A DNA stretch of 64,000 nt from positions 605,152 to 669,151 of the forward strand of contig NW_025946074.1 of NCBI RefSeq assembly GCF_000764305.2. The letters are read 5' to 3'. The DNA comes from Hyalella azteca (Eukaryota > Arthropoda > Malacostraca > Amphipoda > Hyalellidae). Below, one piece after another: positions 49,641 to 61,220 of the stretch (positions within the stretch are counted from its first letter, which is position 1; every line of letters begins with the position of its first letter). The position numbers and the translations under genes were made by a program. The notes beneath the pieces were generated by a model. It had not been told where the DNA came from and searched no databases. It saw nothing but the letters and a program-made list of their open reading frames with translations.

Positions 49641-51282
49641 GTGTGCAGCACAGTGGCCAGTGCAGCTTGATGATAGATGGGGATCGATCCTTTAAAATAC
49701 TAATGATCCTACTACCAAACTGACTCAACTTCAAGTCATACATGACTTGAATTCTCGTCCAGAACATTCGCTAACATGCACGTTAACTCACTGATCACTG
49801 AATAACGATGTCCAAAAGCAAATTTTTGATAGTTGTATAAATAAAGTCTAACTTTTAGTCTTCACTCTTCACCTCAGTGAAAGCCAAGTTTAATAAAGCT
49901 AATGCTACAAATAATTTTCTTCTTTCATTCAGCATTGTTATCGTAGAAAATTTCATACGTAAACTAAATTATACTGGGATTCGTGTGCCGTATGTCAAAA
50001 GATTTACCTGAATAATGCTGACTACAGAAACAAATTATTATCAATGAAAGAACTATTTTTTAATATCAGGCTAAAATTGTATCATTAAAACGAGATATTT
50101 CTCTGCATCTATTGTAATTGGTCCCCCTTTTTGTTCGACTAGGGCCACAGTACTATCTATACACACTGTCTGACAGAAATGAAAATTTTAAACTGTGTTT
50201 TTTTTAATATATTTTTTACTACAATCATAGACATTCCATGCGAAATCACCCATGCATTTCATCAAAATAAAAACATCATTTTGGTTCTCAGATTTTTTCC
50301 TGTAACTTGTAAGCTGTTGTGGGCTTGTGGCTAGGATGATAACATGAATACATTAAATAATGACACCATAACACCATAACATATTTTTGTACTCACCGTC
50401 ATAGCAGGTTCACACTCCGATGGGATCAGATTGTGAAAACTTTTTATTGTATAGGAGACAATCTATAGCCTTCTTAAGTCCTTTCCATCAGATCTACTTA
50501 AAGTAGCCTGGGTTGTTCACAACGCACCTCTGGGAGCAGTTATTTTTACTGGCAACAAATCTCGTCCACTAGTTTTACCGGCAAAGAAGCTTACACACAA
50601 GGCAAGAAGTACGTCAGAATTTTCCCATCTATAGTCGATGCCGTGTGTCTTTAAAGACAGCAAAAAAGACTATTTATTTGGCAATGTCGATCTTCGGCTT
50701 TTTTATTTCATAAAACAACCACTACAATTTAATGAATAATTCCAGAAGCTTATTAATTTGCCACTCATTAGTGTATTATAACACTTTTCAAAAACGAGTC
50801 TTTTTTTGTTTCAAATTGATTGCAATGTAAGTTGAAATAAGTAAAAGTTAGAAACTTGTTCCGGGAAATACCATTCAACTTTGCGTTGAATATTTAATCC
50901 AATGGCAAATATTATTAGAACTTACACAATAAACTTTCTGGAAACGTTTAAAAATTACTCTACAGTCTACACCAAGAACCATTTCTGTCTTCATGTTCAT
51001 CCACTCACGCGGTAATAATGCTGGTCACGTCACGTAACCAGCTACTACAAGCCGTTCAATGGTGCCCCCATAACAAACTTGTTTATTGTATTAATCACTG
51101 CTCGCTACCCGCTATATTGTCCCCTGAAAGCAGCGAGTACTCCTCTACCAGATGCAAGTAGTCCCAAAATTACTGGCTGCTAATACTTGCCAGAACTAAT
51201 AGCGGTTAAACTTGGCTCATTCACAGGCACCTTTACTTTCGGTACTATGCATTTTGATAAGAATTGCATTGATGACGATTTA
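49641..51282. other. A+T-rich non-coding stretch
   Basis: I see no coding frame, RNA gene or array here. Confidence 0.55.
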
Positions 51283-51320
51283 TAGGTTAGGTTAGGCTAG
51301 GTTTGGGTCTAAGGTTTGGG
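51283..51320 (+). repeat. Short TTAGG-like interstitial telomere-type stretch
   Basis: taggttaggttaggctaggt followed by ttgggtctaaggtttggg gives three to four units of the arthropod telomere pentamer TTAGG, decaying into variants. It is too short to be a telomere. Confidence 0.6.
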
Positions 51321-52078
51321 GCTACATCCGACAAAAAGGTTGTCTAATAATTGTTATCGCAGGTTCATGGGAAATAAGATAATTTATAGAAGAATACAAA
51401 TTAAAGTGAGGAGGGAAAGCAGTATTTCATTGCAAGAGAAGAAAGGAATGCTAATTTTGTGGATCGAAATATTAAAGAAGGGAAAAAGAAGAAGACCGTG
51501 GAGTGCTCACGCGATGGAACATCGATCAATATTGTTTGAGAAGCACCGTAACAGAAAGAAAAATATAAATATAATTAAAGAAAGGGCGACTATTTAAAAA
51601 TCCTGACGAGAATAGAAATACTTGAAAATGAATTATCGAACTATAAATTAATATATGGAATCGTTTGCAGAGTAAACAAAAAACATACAGGCAAAGTTGT
51701 AGAATGTTTCTGGAAACATATCCAATTGCGGTAAAGAATGTAAACGTGTGCAAAAAGTAAGCGTATAAATGTTGAGAAAGAAAATCACGTAAAAAAGATA
51801 GTGGAGGAATGTTGTGCAGAGTGAGGGCCATTCAGTGAGGGGTCGTTACCCTTATCTCCTCCCTCACGGGAAGTCAGGATAAAAGAAGACCATCGTTTTA
51901 GTTAAAATCCTCGTTTCCTTGTAAGCCGTTCCTTGGCAAATGGCGGGGAAACTTAAAAAACAATTATTTTTGAGAGAAATTTTCTAGTGAAAGCCATAGC
52001 GAGGCAAAATGAATTTAAACTGGAAAATATAATAAAATAATAAAAATATAATAACATAAAAATATAATATAATATAAC
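51321..52078. other. Non-coding stretch
   Basis: Two opposing frames (51316-51597 + and 51526-51831 -) are lysine/isoleucine- or phenylalanine-rich and unrecognised. An A+T microsatellite (ataataaaatat) leads into the next repeat at 52020-52075. Confidence 0.45.
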
Positions 52079-52210
52079 TCAGTACTCACAGCAGTGAGTG
52101 ACAGAGAGCGCATTTTCACGTCGACGAAAATGTGAAGTCACGGACGGACGGACATGACGAGCATAATAGCGCCTTTTTTACCCTAAATGAGAAAATACGC
52201 TAAAAACTTT
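52079..52210 (+). repeat. Dispersed repeat with GGAC microsatellite, copy A
   Basis: A block of about 130 bp, with landmarks gagtgacagagagcgcattt, gaagtcacggacggacggac, atgacgagca and aatagcgcctt, recurs in the same orientation at 56299-56436. It resembles the (gacg)n-associated dispersed repeats common in arthropod genomes. The family was not identified. Confidence 0.85.
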
Positions 52211-54036
52211 ACTTTATTCAGTGAATTAACTTTGGGATAACTAGACGAGAAAATATAAGATTATGTGCCGTTCTCCGCTGCTGGTGATACTAAAACTGAT
52301 CTTCTGTCGACGCTTTGCAGCGCGCGGCTCGATTTTCGCAAAATTAAACATTATGAATAATTGGCTCATCAAAGTTTAATAATTGCCAATTTTATTTTTG
52401 AAATAAATTAATATTATTTACAAATATTGCCAGCTCCGACTGCATTGAAAAAAAAATCAAGATAAGCAGCCACACATAGTCTGCTATGTACTACGTCTTC
52501 CGAACAACCATATTGATGAAACTAAACAAAATCAGCAACCGTTTCAACATTTTATTGTAGTAAAACAAGTGCGCAATAACGCCTTAACACCGGCATTCAA
52601 CGTGGTAAAAACAACTCTTTTCAATTTTATTTCATAGAATTCCTGCCTGGCTCTTTCACCATTATTCACAAATACAAATTCAGCAACGCATTTGTCGACG
52701 CTTTCTACAGTGATCAGAATTCTGAATCAGGGGCAGTCGGAGTAACGCTTGTGTCTCGGGAAGAGATGTGCGAGCCAGAGGCTTCTGAAAATTATCAAGC
52801 AGTTAACCCCTTCCCCATGCATCAATACACATTTTACCCTTCAATTAGTCATAATGTTGCCGGAAACTTATAAAACATGAACAATAAACGGTATTCTTTC
52901 CATTCATTTAAAATGGTATTCATCACATCCAGTCATTTATTTAGACTAATCTAACTCTTATCCAACGTACCAGAATAAGCATGTTACCCTTCAAATACGT
53001 TATACACAGCGCTATGCATGACTGAATTAGACACTAAAAGTATTCTCACAGTCTCACACCTCCCATTGCCCCGAAAAATAAATAAATTACCCCATGTTGA
53101 TAATTTTCCCCGATTTTGAGAACCGGTGTTGCCATAAAACGAACCATTTGTCAGCCATAAGATTTATTGCGGTGTGCGGCCGTTCAATTTCGACGCGAGG
53201 CGCCCGTGGACATCTTAATGATGGCGACTACAGGTGGTCTCAAGCGGGGACTGTGACGAATGTCGCCAGCCTTATTGCGGCGACTTTGCCCTGAGAAATT
53301 TGCATTTGGCTGGCTATGTAGATTTGGCTATGTTTTTTTTTTATTGAATTTGTAACTTTTTTAACTTTTTTGCAGGTTCTTTAGAAATTTAATATATCTT
53401 TCCAGTTGTTTAGCGAATTTTTAAATTTAGATCTGCTTATTTTCAATTATGATCAGGGAATAGATATATTCCTATGCACTAGAATAAGAAGCATGACGGC
53501 CGGAAAAATTTTAGTGTTAAAATGAAACATTCAAACTTGCTGTTAATCGTGGTCCATTTTACACTTGCATGTAAATTGCTAATCATTATTACGATTCGCG
53601 ATAATCTTGTTCTTTCTCTAGCAACTTCACAAGGAAATTATCAACAATTTCATTCAGTTGCTCTCTTGAATTTTTTCAAAATTTGAACTAATTTCCCAAT
53701 TCCTTCTTCATCTTCTTTCTCTTCCGAGTAACATTCCCATCGCATTGAGGAATCCACGGAAAAAATAGCAGGCAAATGCCTCCCTCGCCGCCATAATTGA
53801 AGCCAGGATTATTCAAATGTTCTTTTGTGGCGGCGTCTTTTGTTGGGACCTTATCAGCTGCACCAGCTAACTGATCTGCCGTCAAGTGTCAGCTGCACCA
53901 GCTGACTAATTAGTAATATATCACTCTTATCGCTATGTGGACAATATATCACACATTCCTCTGAGTGCAGAGGCCACAAATCCCACAGAGAAGTCGGTGC
54001 TCCACAATAGCCAAGCTCCCCCAGGGAGGTCGTATT
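52211..54036. other. Mostly non-coding stretch
   Basis: The G+C-balanced parts at 53160-53290 and 53700-54030 carry short frames on both strands that match nothing I know. ctgcaccagctaactgatct and a relative occur as a short direct repeat near 53860-53910. Confidence 0.45.
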
Positions 54037-54106
54037 GGTCCGGTGATGGCGGCCTCGATAATATCGCGTGTGGTCCGGTGATGGCGGCCTCGATAATAGC
54101 GCGTGT
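54037..54106. repeat. 35-bp tandem duplication
   Basis: Two copies (54037-54071 and 54072-54106) of a G+C-rich unit starting ggtccggtgatggcggcctc differ by one base (atatcgcg versus atagcgcg). Frames on both strands (53854-54223) run through it and are not recognisable. Confidence 0.93.
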
Positions 54107-56298
54107 GGTGGGCAGTTGTGTGTTCCTGGCCGCCATTGCACACCCGCTCACAAAGACAGCGTCGTACCAGCAAAAATTATCGACTTTTTCGCGTGGAAAC
54201 CGCAGATGAGAGGCTTGACTCACTCACAAGAATGAGTGTGTCAGTGGTATTTCCTTGGGCGAGTTAAGCGCTCACAGGTCGGATAATGCATTTTGTCGAG
54301 GCGCTTTTATTTTAGGAAGTTGTTCATAGGGATGAATAATTAACATAGTTACTGAATTGAATCATGAAACTTGAATATGTCGGTGTTGCGCAGTCATAGG
54401 CGCTAGTTGTGCTACAGTCAAGTGTATCATTCTGACTCACATAATGTTTTTAGCGTTTGCGATGCTCAAACGTTACGTCGCCATTTAAATCGAAAATATT
54501 AATATAATTTCAAGTAAGCCATCCCCATATAATAGATTTACATTTTATCCAAACGATTCACACGCCTATTACCAAGTCTTACGAAAATACTATGAATATG
54601 AGCATTAAGTTCAGGAATAAAAGCACTAGCATTATGCTACGTACGTTCCCCAGACGATTTAACAATACTCGGTTAGGTGGAAGGATGCAAGCCACATTTC
54701 CATGGATTACAGACGTAGTTACAATTGACTTACTCCGTAGGAAATGAAAAGAACATCCATTGTGGATCTGCCCCGTATAATTTCCTGCGTGCAAAAGTTC
54801 GGATGGCCCACGCGAGTTGATAAGAAACTGGCAAGCGTTCTTCATCAACAGACGTACGAGTGATGATCATGCTAGAATAACGACTAGCAATACGTATACG
54901 ATGGGTACGTGTTAATACATTAAATAAGTATTCAGAGGCACTATAAATTGATACACGACTTGCATGATAAGCTTGTTCGTGATAAATTGGTCCGTTTAGC
55001 AGGCAATCTTGAGTATAAAATAAGGGCTATAATATTCGATGAAACTACACAAGGTTCACGAGAAAGTACCTTATTGTTACAGTATAAATATCAACTATAT
55101 AACTAGTGCAGAAAATTCATGTCTTCAGTGCGTACGAGACATCATCCGCTGCATTGAATATCAGTTTTAATTTCAATACCTCACTGAGATGAACTTTCCG
55201 TTGAGTACAAAGTGTTTTCATAAGCAATAATATTTATTTATGATCCAATTACATGAGCACCGCTTTTATGATATCGTTCAAAGCAGTAAATATCATTATT
55301 GCAATGATAATTACCTTGAAGAAAATAATGACTCTCACTTGCGTTGCCATGACAACCTCAGATGAGACGGGGAGGGTTGAGTCATGCACGGCGGTCCTCG
55401 TTGCTGAGGGCAGGTCAGTCGGTGTCAGGCCGTCAGCGAGGTAGCATCGTGCGCTAGTTTGTTCCGGGACCTGGTGACTGGAGGTCGTTGTACTCGCGGT
55501 GATATTTTGTAAGGTCATAGGGGTTGTTCAAACAAAAACACTTCTGTGCGAGGTTCATTTCATAAACTGGAATTTTTGGAAAAATTGAATGAAGATGTTT
55601 ACATGGAAAGCTTCTCTTAGTGGATGATGTTAATTTATTGAACAGTTTTTGAAAATTTTTAGTCAAGTTATTGTAGAATAGACCGGAAGCTCTCTTTCTT
55701 TGGGCGCCTGCATACGCAAGAATTTCTTTTATAAATCAAACTTTTTGATTTAATAAAAAAATCTACTGAATTCTACTTTGAAAACATCTTATTTTTTTAC
55801 AATACGTCTGAAGACAAAGTATTTTCCACAACAAAGACTGCTTATAAACTTGTGCTTGGAGTAAATTTAATGGAAGAATTTTCATTTTGAGAAGAAAATT
55901 TAAAAAGCAAAACCGGGTTTTGTGAGGCACAGGCAAACCTCTTCACCCGCACCCAAAAAATCCAACAACGGAAGCCTGAGGGACTGCGACCGAACGGCGG
56001 ACAAATCGGCAAAAAACGGCTCTACTGGAGATGGATTGGGAGAACCTGGACTTGCAGTGGCTGAGTGGTGAGTCAGCTCAATGTTCAGCTTAACGCATTA
56101 ATCATATTCATTTCCAAAATTGTCGAGATAAATTGCTCATTGCTTCATACCACAATTTTCTCAATATTAGAGGCTCCATTGTTCTGCCATTATCTAGCCG
56201 ATTAGATAATTAATAAATGCAAGGTAAACTTGTTACGTTATCGGAAACCATTTCTATCCTCATCAAAGTTCAGTATTCCTTATGTATAAAAAATCAGA
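54107..56298. other. Non-coding stretch
   Basis: Small frames (54579-54848 -, 55249-55518 -, 55253-55444 +) overlap or lack any family resemblance. No repeats were seen. Confidence 0.5.
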
Positions 56299-56436
56299 TC
56301 AGTAAACTCACTGCAATGAGTGACAGAGAGCGCATTTTCTCGTCCGTCCATGAAGTCACGGACAGACAGACGGACGGACGGACATGACGAGCACAATAGC
56401 GCCTTCTTTCCATAAATGAGAATATGCCCAAAAATA
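56299..56436 (+). repeat. Dispersed repeat with GGAC microsatellite, copy B
   Basis: Second copy of the repeat at 52079-52210. It has an expanded microsatellite (gacagacagacggacggacg) and keeps the flanking landmarks gagtgacagagagcg and atgacgagcacaatagcgcc. Confidence 0.85.
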
Positions 56437-57391
56437 CCATTTCCTATTAATTTTTGAGTCTTAGTGTTTCATATTAACAAGTCGCTAACTTCAACGAAAA
56501 TGTTTTACCTTTCTCTGTAGCGTCATCTTTTAATTTTCTTCTTATTACTGTTCAGATTTGTTTACTTTTAATTAAATCAGATTATTGGTCGTTGTTTCAA
56601 TATGCAGACAGAGCCTGCCCTGGAAAAGCTGGAGACAAACGTGACATCGTTCATAAATATTTATATAAACGTCATTTGTAAAATTGAAAACGACTCTTGA
56701 AGTACGAAACAAAACTCGATGGATCTCCCCATACAAATCTATACGGAAGCTTTATCTGCAGGCAGCTCAATTTTCTAAAAAATTTCATACGTACTGTATA
56801 TACTGTAGATCGATAACTTTGATCGAATTTGCACATATCTTTCATAGCGAATCAAAATCTCTTATCTCACTCCCCACTCATGCAGGTTTCTTTCTAAATT
56901 CTCAGTAGAAATAACCAGGCCACTTAGCGAGGACGGCCCTCGTAAACGCCCTCCCTAAAAATTATCCGTTAAAACTTTAAGGCAGATGAGGGTAACAGAG
57001 CTTGCTGAAATGTGGCAGGTTTAGCCGGAGTCTGGGGTGATGGCTCGTCTAAACAACGCTTTATATGGTGTGATGTGCAGAAAAATATGGTTTTGTTGTC
57101 GCAACTTCGAAACTTTGCATTTTCTGACCCATTTTCTGTTGGTAACTTTGCTAAAAATTCCTATTGAAAAAACTAATTGGATCACCAGTTGTAATAGTTT
57201 GGCATTATTTATTAATTATCTTTGCTTCCATTGTCCATAGCAACATTAACAGATGTCGCTATTCAGTAATAAAGTTGGTTTTGTTAGCGGAAATATCATT
57301 TTATGCCAGATTTATAGCAGACACTTGGCCGTTCAGGGAAGCGTGATGGAAGCTGATTGCTCTCCCGCTCGTCCTTTGAGCTTCTTCTAGG
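56437..57391. other. Non-coding stretch
   Basis: Unrecognised plus frames (56684-56908, 57037-57346) only. Confidence 0.5.
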
Positions 57392-57528
57392 ATCATCAGG
57401 ACAGCGGCCCTCGGGACTGACCAGGCCATTGTTGGGTCGTCCTTTACAAGACAGGACTTGACGCCTTGATTTGCTGTCAGGAATAACTGGACGAGTTCAA
57501 ATCAGGCGTCTCCTATTGTCCTGATGAT
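57392..57528. other. 137-bp inverted-repeat element with an inner hairpin
   Basis: atcatcaggaca (57392-57403) and its exact complement (57517-57528) bound the segment. Inside, gacgccttgattt (57460-57472) pairs with aaatcaggcgtc (57499-57510) with one bulge. The nested arrangement suits a small non-autonomous transposon or a structured transcript. I see no target-site duplication. Confidence 0.4.
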
Positions 57529-57654
57529 TACACGTTCTTTTCTTTGTGATCTTTGTCTTGATGTGTCAACCAACGTGAAGAACTGCACGCAACTGTCAGC
57601 TTATTTAACATGTACAGCTCGATCAGGACAGAACTGCTGCGCATCGTCATTATC

Positions 57655-58238
57655 GTCCAGTGAAGTGCACTTTGACAGCCAGTGCAATGCACATTGTCAT
57701 CCAGTGCAGCGCATTTTGCCAGCCATGGAGTGCAGAGCACATTGCTGACCCCTACAGTGCACCTTGCCCCCACTATAATGCCTATTGTCAACCACTACAG
57801 TGCACATTGTCAGGCACTACAGTGCACAGTGCCGCCCCCACAGCGCACATTTCCATAGAATGCAGCGCACATTTCCATAGAGTGCAGCGCACATTTCCAT
57901 AGAGTGCAGCGCACATTTCCACAGAGTGCAGCGCACATTTCCATAGAGTGCAGCGCACATTTCCATAGAGTGCAGCGCTCATTTCTATAGAGTGCAGCGC
58001 ACATTTCTATAGAGTGCAGCGCACATTTCTATAGAGTGCAGCGCTCATTTCCACAGAGTGCAGCGCACATTTCCATAGAGTGCAGCGCACATTTCTATAG
58101 AGTGCAGCGCTCATTTTTACAGAGTGCAGCGAACATTTCCACAGAGTGCAGTGCACATTTCCACAGAGTGCAGCGCACATTTCCGTAGAGTGTAGCGCGC
58201 ATTTCCACAGAGTGCAGCGCACATTTCTATAGAGTGCA
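57655..58238. repeat. 22-bp minisatellite, about 18 clean plus 8 degenerate copies
   Basis: Clean units from 57841 contain agagtgcagcgcacatttcc plus at; variants are ttctat, ttccac and gctcat. Before 57841 the array is degenerate (ccagtgcaatgcacattgtc and relatives). Each unit holds a small gtgc/gcac inverted repeat. Minus-strand frames (57788-58222) with a 22-residue Cys/Met/Leu-rich period are artefacts of the stop-free unit. Confidence 0.95.
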
Positions 58239-59480
58239 TTGAAAAAATCGATCTGGCGGTGACTGGACGCCGCCCCTGCACCGAGAGAAGGGTCCTGCAG
58301 AGGGAAGTCAGCGAGGACAGCGAGCGCTAATGGGGCGTACGAGGCGTCCTCTCCTCCTCCTCCATATCTCAGAGTTAACTAGCGCCTCAACCTCGCATTT
58401 TTGCTCAAATATTGATCCTTCCACGTCAGCTTCTACGAGGACAAAAACAGTCAGGATGGATTCCCTGAAAATTAAGAGAATAAATAATTCGTTATTAAGT
58501 TTTCATCGACAATTATTTTATGCCGTCGATTCACGTGATAAATTTTACATATCTCATTATAATTGGTTCCTAAGCCCAATATTCAACCAAATTTAGGAAG
58601 CTATCTGCGTTGAAACAAGTATTAAGATTAAATTTAAGCTAATATCAGACGAAAAAACGGGCAATTTGTTCGTATAAATAAAAAAACTAAACCAAGTCTC
58701 TACTGACAGAAATCTTTGACATCATGATTTCCCCAAGAATATCCCCTCAACAAAGAGAGAAATATTCAGACATTCATTGGCTCCTAATTAAGTGGAGAGC
58801 AGCCCTCTCTTTAACGGTGATTTTACGACGCTCTGGTGGGCAGTTGGTGACGCAGCCAATTAAGTTAAATGGATGCTCGATGCCGCCGAGTTAGCGATTT
58901 GCGATCTTATTCCCTCCCTGGGCCGTATTATATCGGGAACAAAGAACCTAGTTTGAGAATACAATTCACAATATTCAGAGAGAATATTGCTACAATGCTA
59001 GGGACGCACCCAACAAAATAAATAAAGCCATCTTCATCCCTGCATTGTTCAGCCATGTGATCGAATAGGTTCTTCCGTAGCCAGTGATAAGACAGTTTCT
59101 TTGGTGTCTTTATTACAAACTAAAAACATGGATAAGCACTGAATTCGTATGGCACTATAAATAAACCTTCCAGGACAAACACGGGATCGAGACTTCATCC
59201 TTTACAACAATACAGTGACTCATGCTGCATTCATTGTCTGCAGTAAGCTATACATGGAGACGACTAGTCGTGACCGACTTCTTCCAGCTATGGACTTGAA
59301 GTGCATGAAGGCTTTTCATCGTCAGAAAGAATATTATTACAATGCACTGCCTTATACACGTATTTTTTCACTTATCTCTGGAGATGAAACTTATTGATTA
59401 TGACTTGGTCTTATGCTAAAGCTTCGTTTTGAAGACGTGCAGTACATAAGCTAAGCGAAAAATTAAGAGCGAAATAGAAA
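58239..59480. other. Non-coding stretch
   Basis: Frames at 58330-58596 (+) and 59215-59397 (+) are unrecognised. Nothing else was seen. Confidence 0.5.
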
Positions 59481-59714
59481 GTCGCAGGCAAACTATGCCA
59501 GAACGGTGAAGCTAACTACCAAGGCACAGTAGGTAGTCGACAACACTAGGTGAACTAATGGTGAAACTAACTGTTAGACGACAATGAGTAGTCGCAGGCA
59601 TTAGATGAAATAATAGTGAAACCAACAGTAAGATAACAGTGGGTTATCGAAGCAATTAGATGAGCGAATGGTGAAACTAACGACTAGATAACAGTGGGTA
59701 GTAGCAGGCAGCAG
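59481..59714. repeat. 55-bp tandem array, four copies plus a partial
   Basis: Units start at exactly 59481, 59536, 59591, 59646 and 59701 with gtcgcaggca or a variant, followed by a ttagatgaa block, ggtgaaactaac and gataacagtgggta. Copies are moderately diverged but keep the 55-bp length. Confidence 0.9.
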
Positions 59715-59892
59715 ATATTCTCACAAATTAGGAAATTCGAGATTGCGTTCACCATTTCGCGATCATTCGACTTGGAACAGGAATTATTTCAATCTGGTAT
59801 CTACACTGTGAGTAAAAATGTATTTCATATAATAATTTTTCAGCTATTTCTCTCTTTCAACGTTCAACGTGGCTTCAAATAAGGTGTATTCT

Positions 59893-60006
59893 TAACATAA
59901 CATAACATAACATAATGATGTCGGCGCTGAAATGTAGGCCTGATGTGGCCTGTCGCCGATTCTTTTCCTTTTCGTGCCTTGTTCATAGATCTAAACTCGT
60001 ATCATT
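59893..60006 (-). repeat. LINE-type 3' end with CATAA tail (copy 2)
   Basis: Homologous to 2206-2320: (cataa)n, then tgatgtcggcgct, gatgtggcctgtcgc and ttcgtgccttgttca. On the minus strand it directly follows the ORF1-like fragment at 60008-60178, so the pair reads as coding remnant, 3' tail, then microsatellite. Confidence 0.7.
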
Positions 60007-60007
60007 A

Positions 60008-60178
60008 ATCCTTCGAGCGTAGCCTCTTGCAAGATATAACATCAATCGATGTGTTGAGTACCTTGCTGCAACAGTCGACAACAAAGGCCGTGTCATCCAT
60101 CACTCGGTCCTTCGCATCAGATGCGTTACTTTCAGGAATCCCAAACCAGACCAGGTTGGCCTTCCTACGTTCTCTGTC
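60008..60178 (-). pseudogene. LINE ORF1-like fragment
   Basis: The minus frame reads DRERRKANLVWFGIPES and continues with an acidic stretch to a CKRL motif. This matches the start of the RRM-like domain in ORF1 proteins of CR1/L2/Jockey-type retrotransposons, where RRK-N-L(V/I)-F-(G/N)-(I/V)-PES is typical. It stops where the 3' tail repeat begins, so most of ORF1 and all of ORF2 are missing. Confidence 0.7.
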
Positions 60179-61013
60179 TTTCACATATAAAGAATAATAG
60201 CAAATAAACTCATAAAAATATGGATGATGGCTTAAATAGAACATTTATCTCCAGTTTTGATTATCGAATTTTAGATAGATCGAAATATTGTTCAAATATC
60301 TAACTATCAAGTCACACTATCGCATGTTCAATGACTGCATGAAAGTATTCCAGCACTATAACCTCTTCACAAGCTACATCTGGCTAGCGACACGACATAT
60401 CGGAACTGAAGGAGCCTGTCGCAAATGCACTTGACAAGCAGTAAGCCGGCGTGTCAGGCTTAAAAGATCAGTGACATACGCCAATTACAAGCGGATTAAC
60501 AGAGATCGAGATCTCTTCACTGTGCACATTCATTAGAATATTCATACCCTGATGTAGATGACTAGAAATCCAACGAAAAATCGAACGATATGAGACTGAG
60601 ACCAGTTCCGAAATTTTTTTTTATGATTTTGCCAGAAGTTCACAATTGTAGACAAAGTTGGAGATAAGTCAAGTCTTGAAAAAGTTTCAAACGCCGCACA
60701 AATTCCTAATTATTTACATTATGGACGTATTTCAGAGCATAAATCCGGAAGCCTAAATACCCATGTTACTTTACTATGAAACAAATAAATCTTACGTACT
60801 TTATTTAAAGCAAAGAAAATTTCGACAATACGATCCATTATATTGCTTTGTTGTTTTCTCGCTGTTCAACAATACACATCTTCTTTGTTATAATACATTA
60901 AACAAAAGATGAAGTGCGAACATATGTATTAGCTCATCATCTCAGGAAGGTGCGTGACCAAGCCCTTAGAAACGCACTGCATGAACGATCGTCAATGTAT
61001 CAAAGACAAAATG
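60179..61013. other. Non-coding stretch
   Basis: The minus frame of the ORF1 fragment extends to 60244 without further similarity. No other features were seen. Confidence 0.5.
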
Positions 61014-61220
61014 TTAACCCTTTGTATTGCAGTCCACCACAACTACGACAAAATTTACCGTCATTAGACAAGGAGTCAATCCTTTGTAGTGCAGTCTACC
61101 ACAACTACAACAAAATTTACCGTCATTAGACAAAGAGTTAATCCGCTGTAGTGCAGTCTACCACAACTACAACGAAAGTTACCGTCATTATACACAGGGT
61201 TAATCTTTTGCATTACTGCC
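61014..61220. repeat. 62-bp tandem array, three copies plus a partial
   Basis: Units begin with aaccctttgt or aatcctttgt at 61016, 61078, 61140 and 61202 (period 62). They contain gcagtctaccacaactacaa, aaatttaccgtcattagaca and agagtt. The plus frame 60914-61129 runs through it and is not a gene. Confidence 0.93.

Noticed and set aside
57788..58222. Cys/Met-rich minus-strand frames resembling small secreted peptides
   Set aside because: They are translations of the 22-bp minisatellite, with no signal peptide or flanking gene structure.
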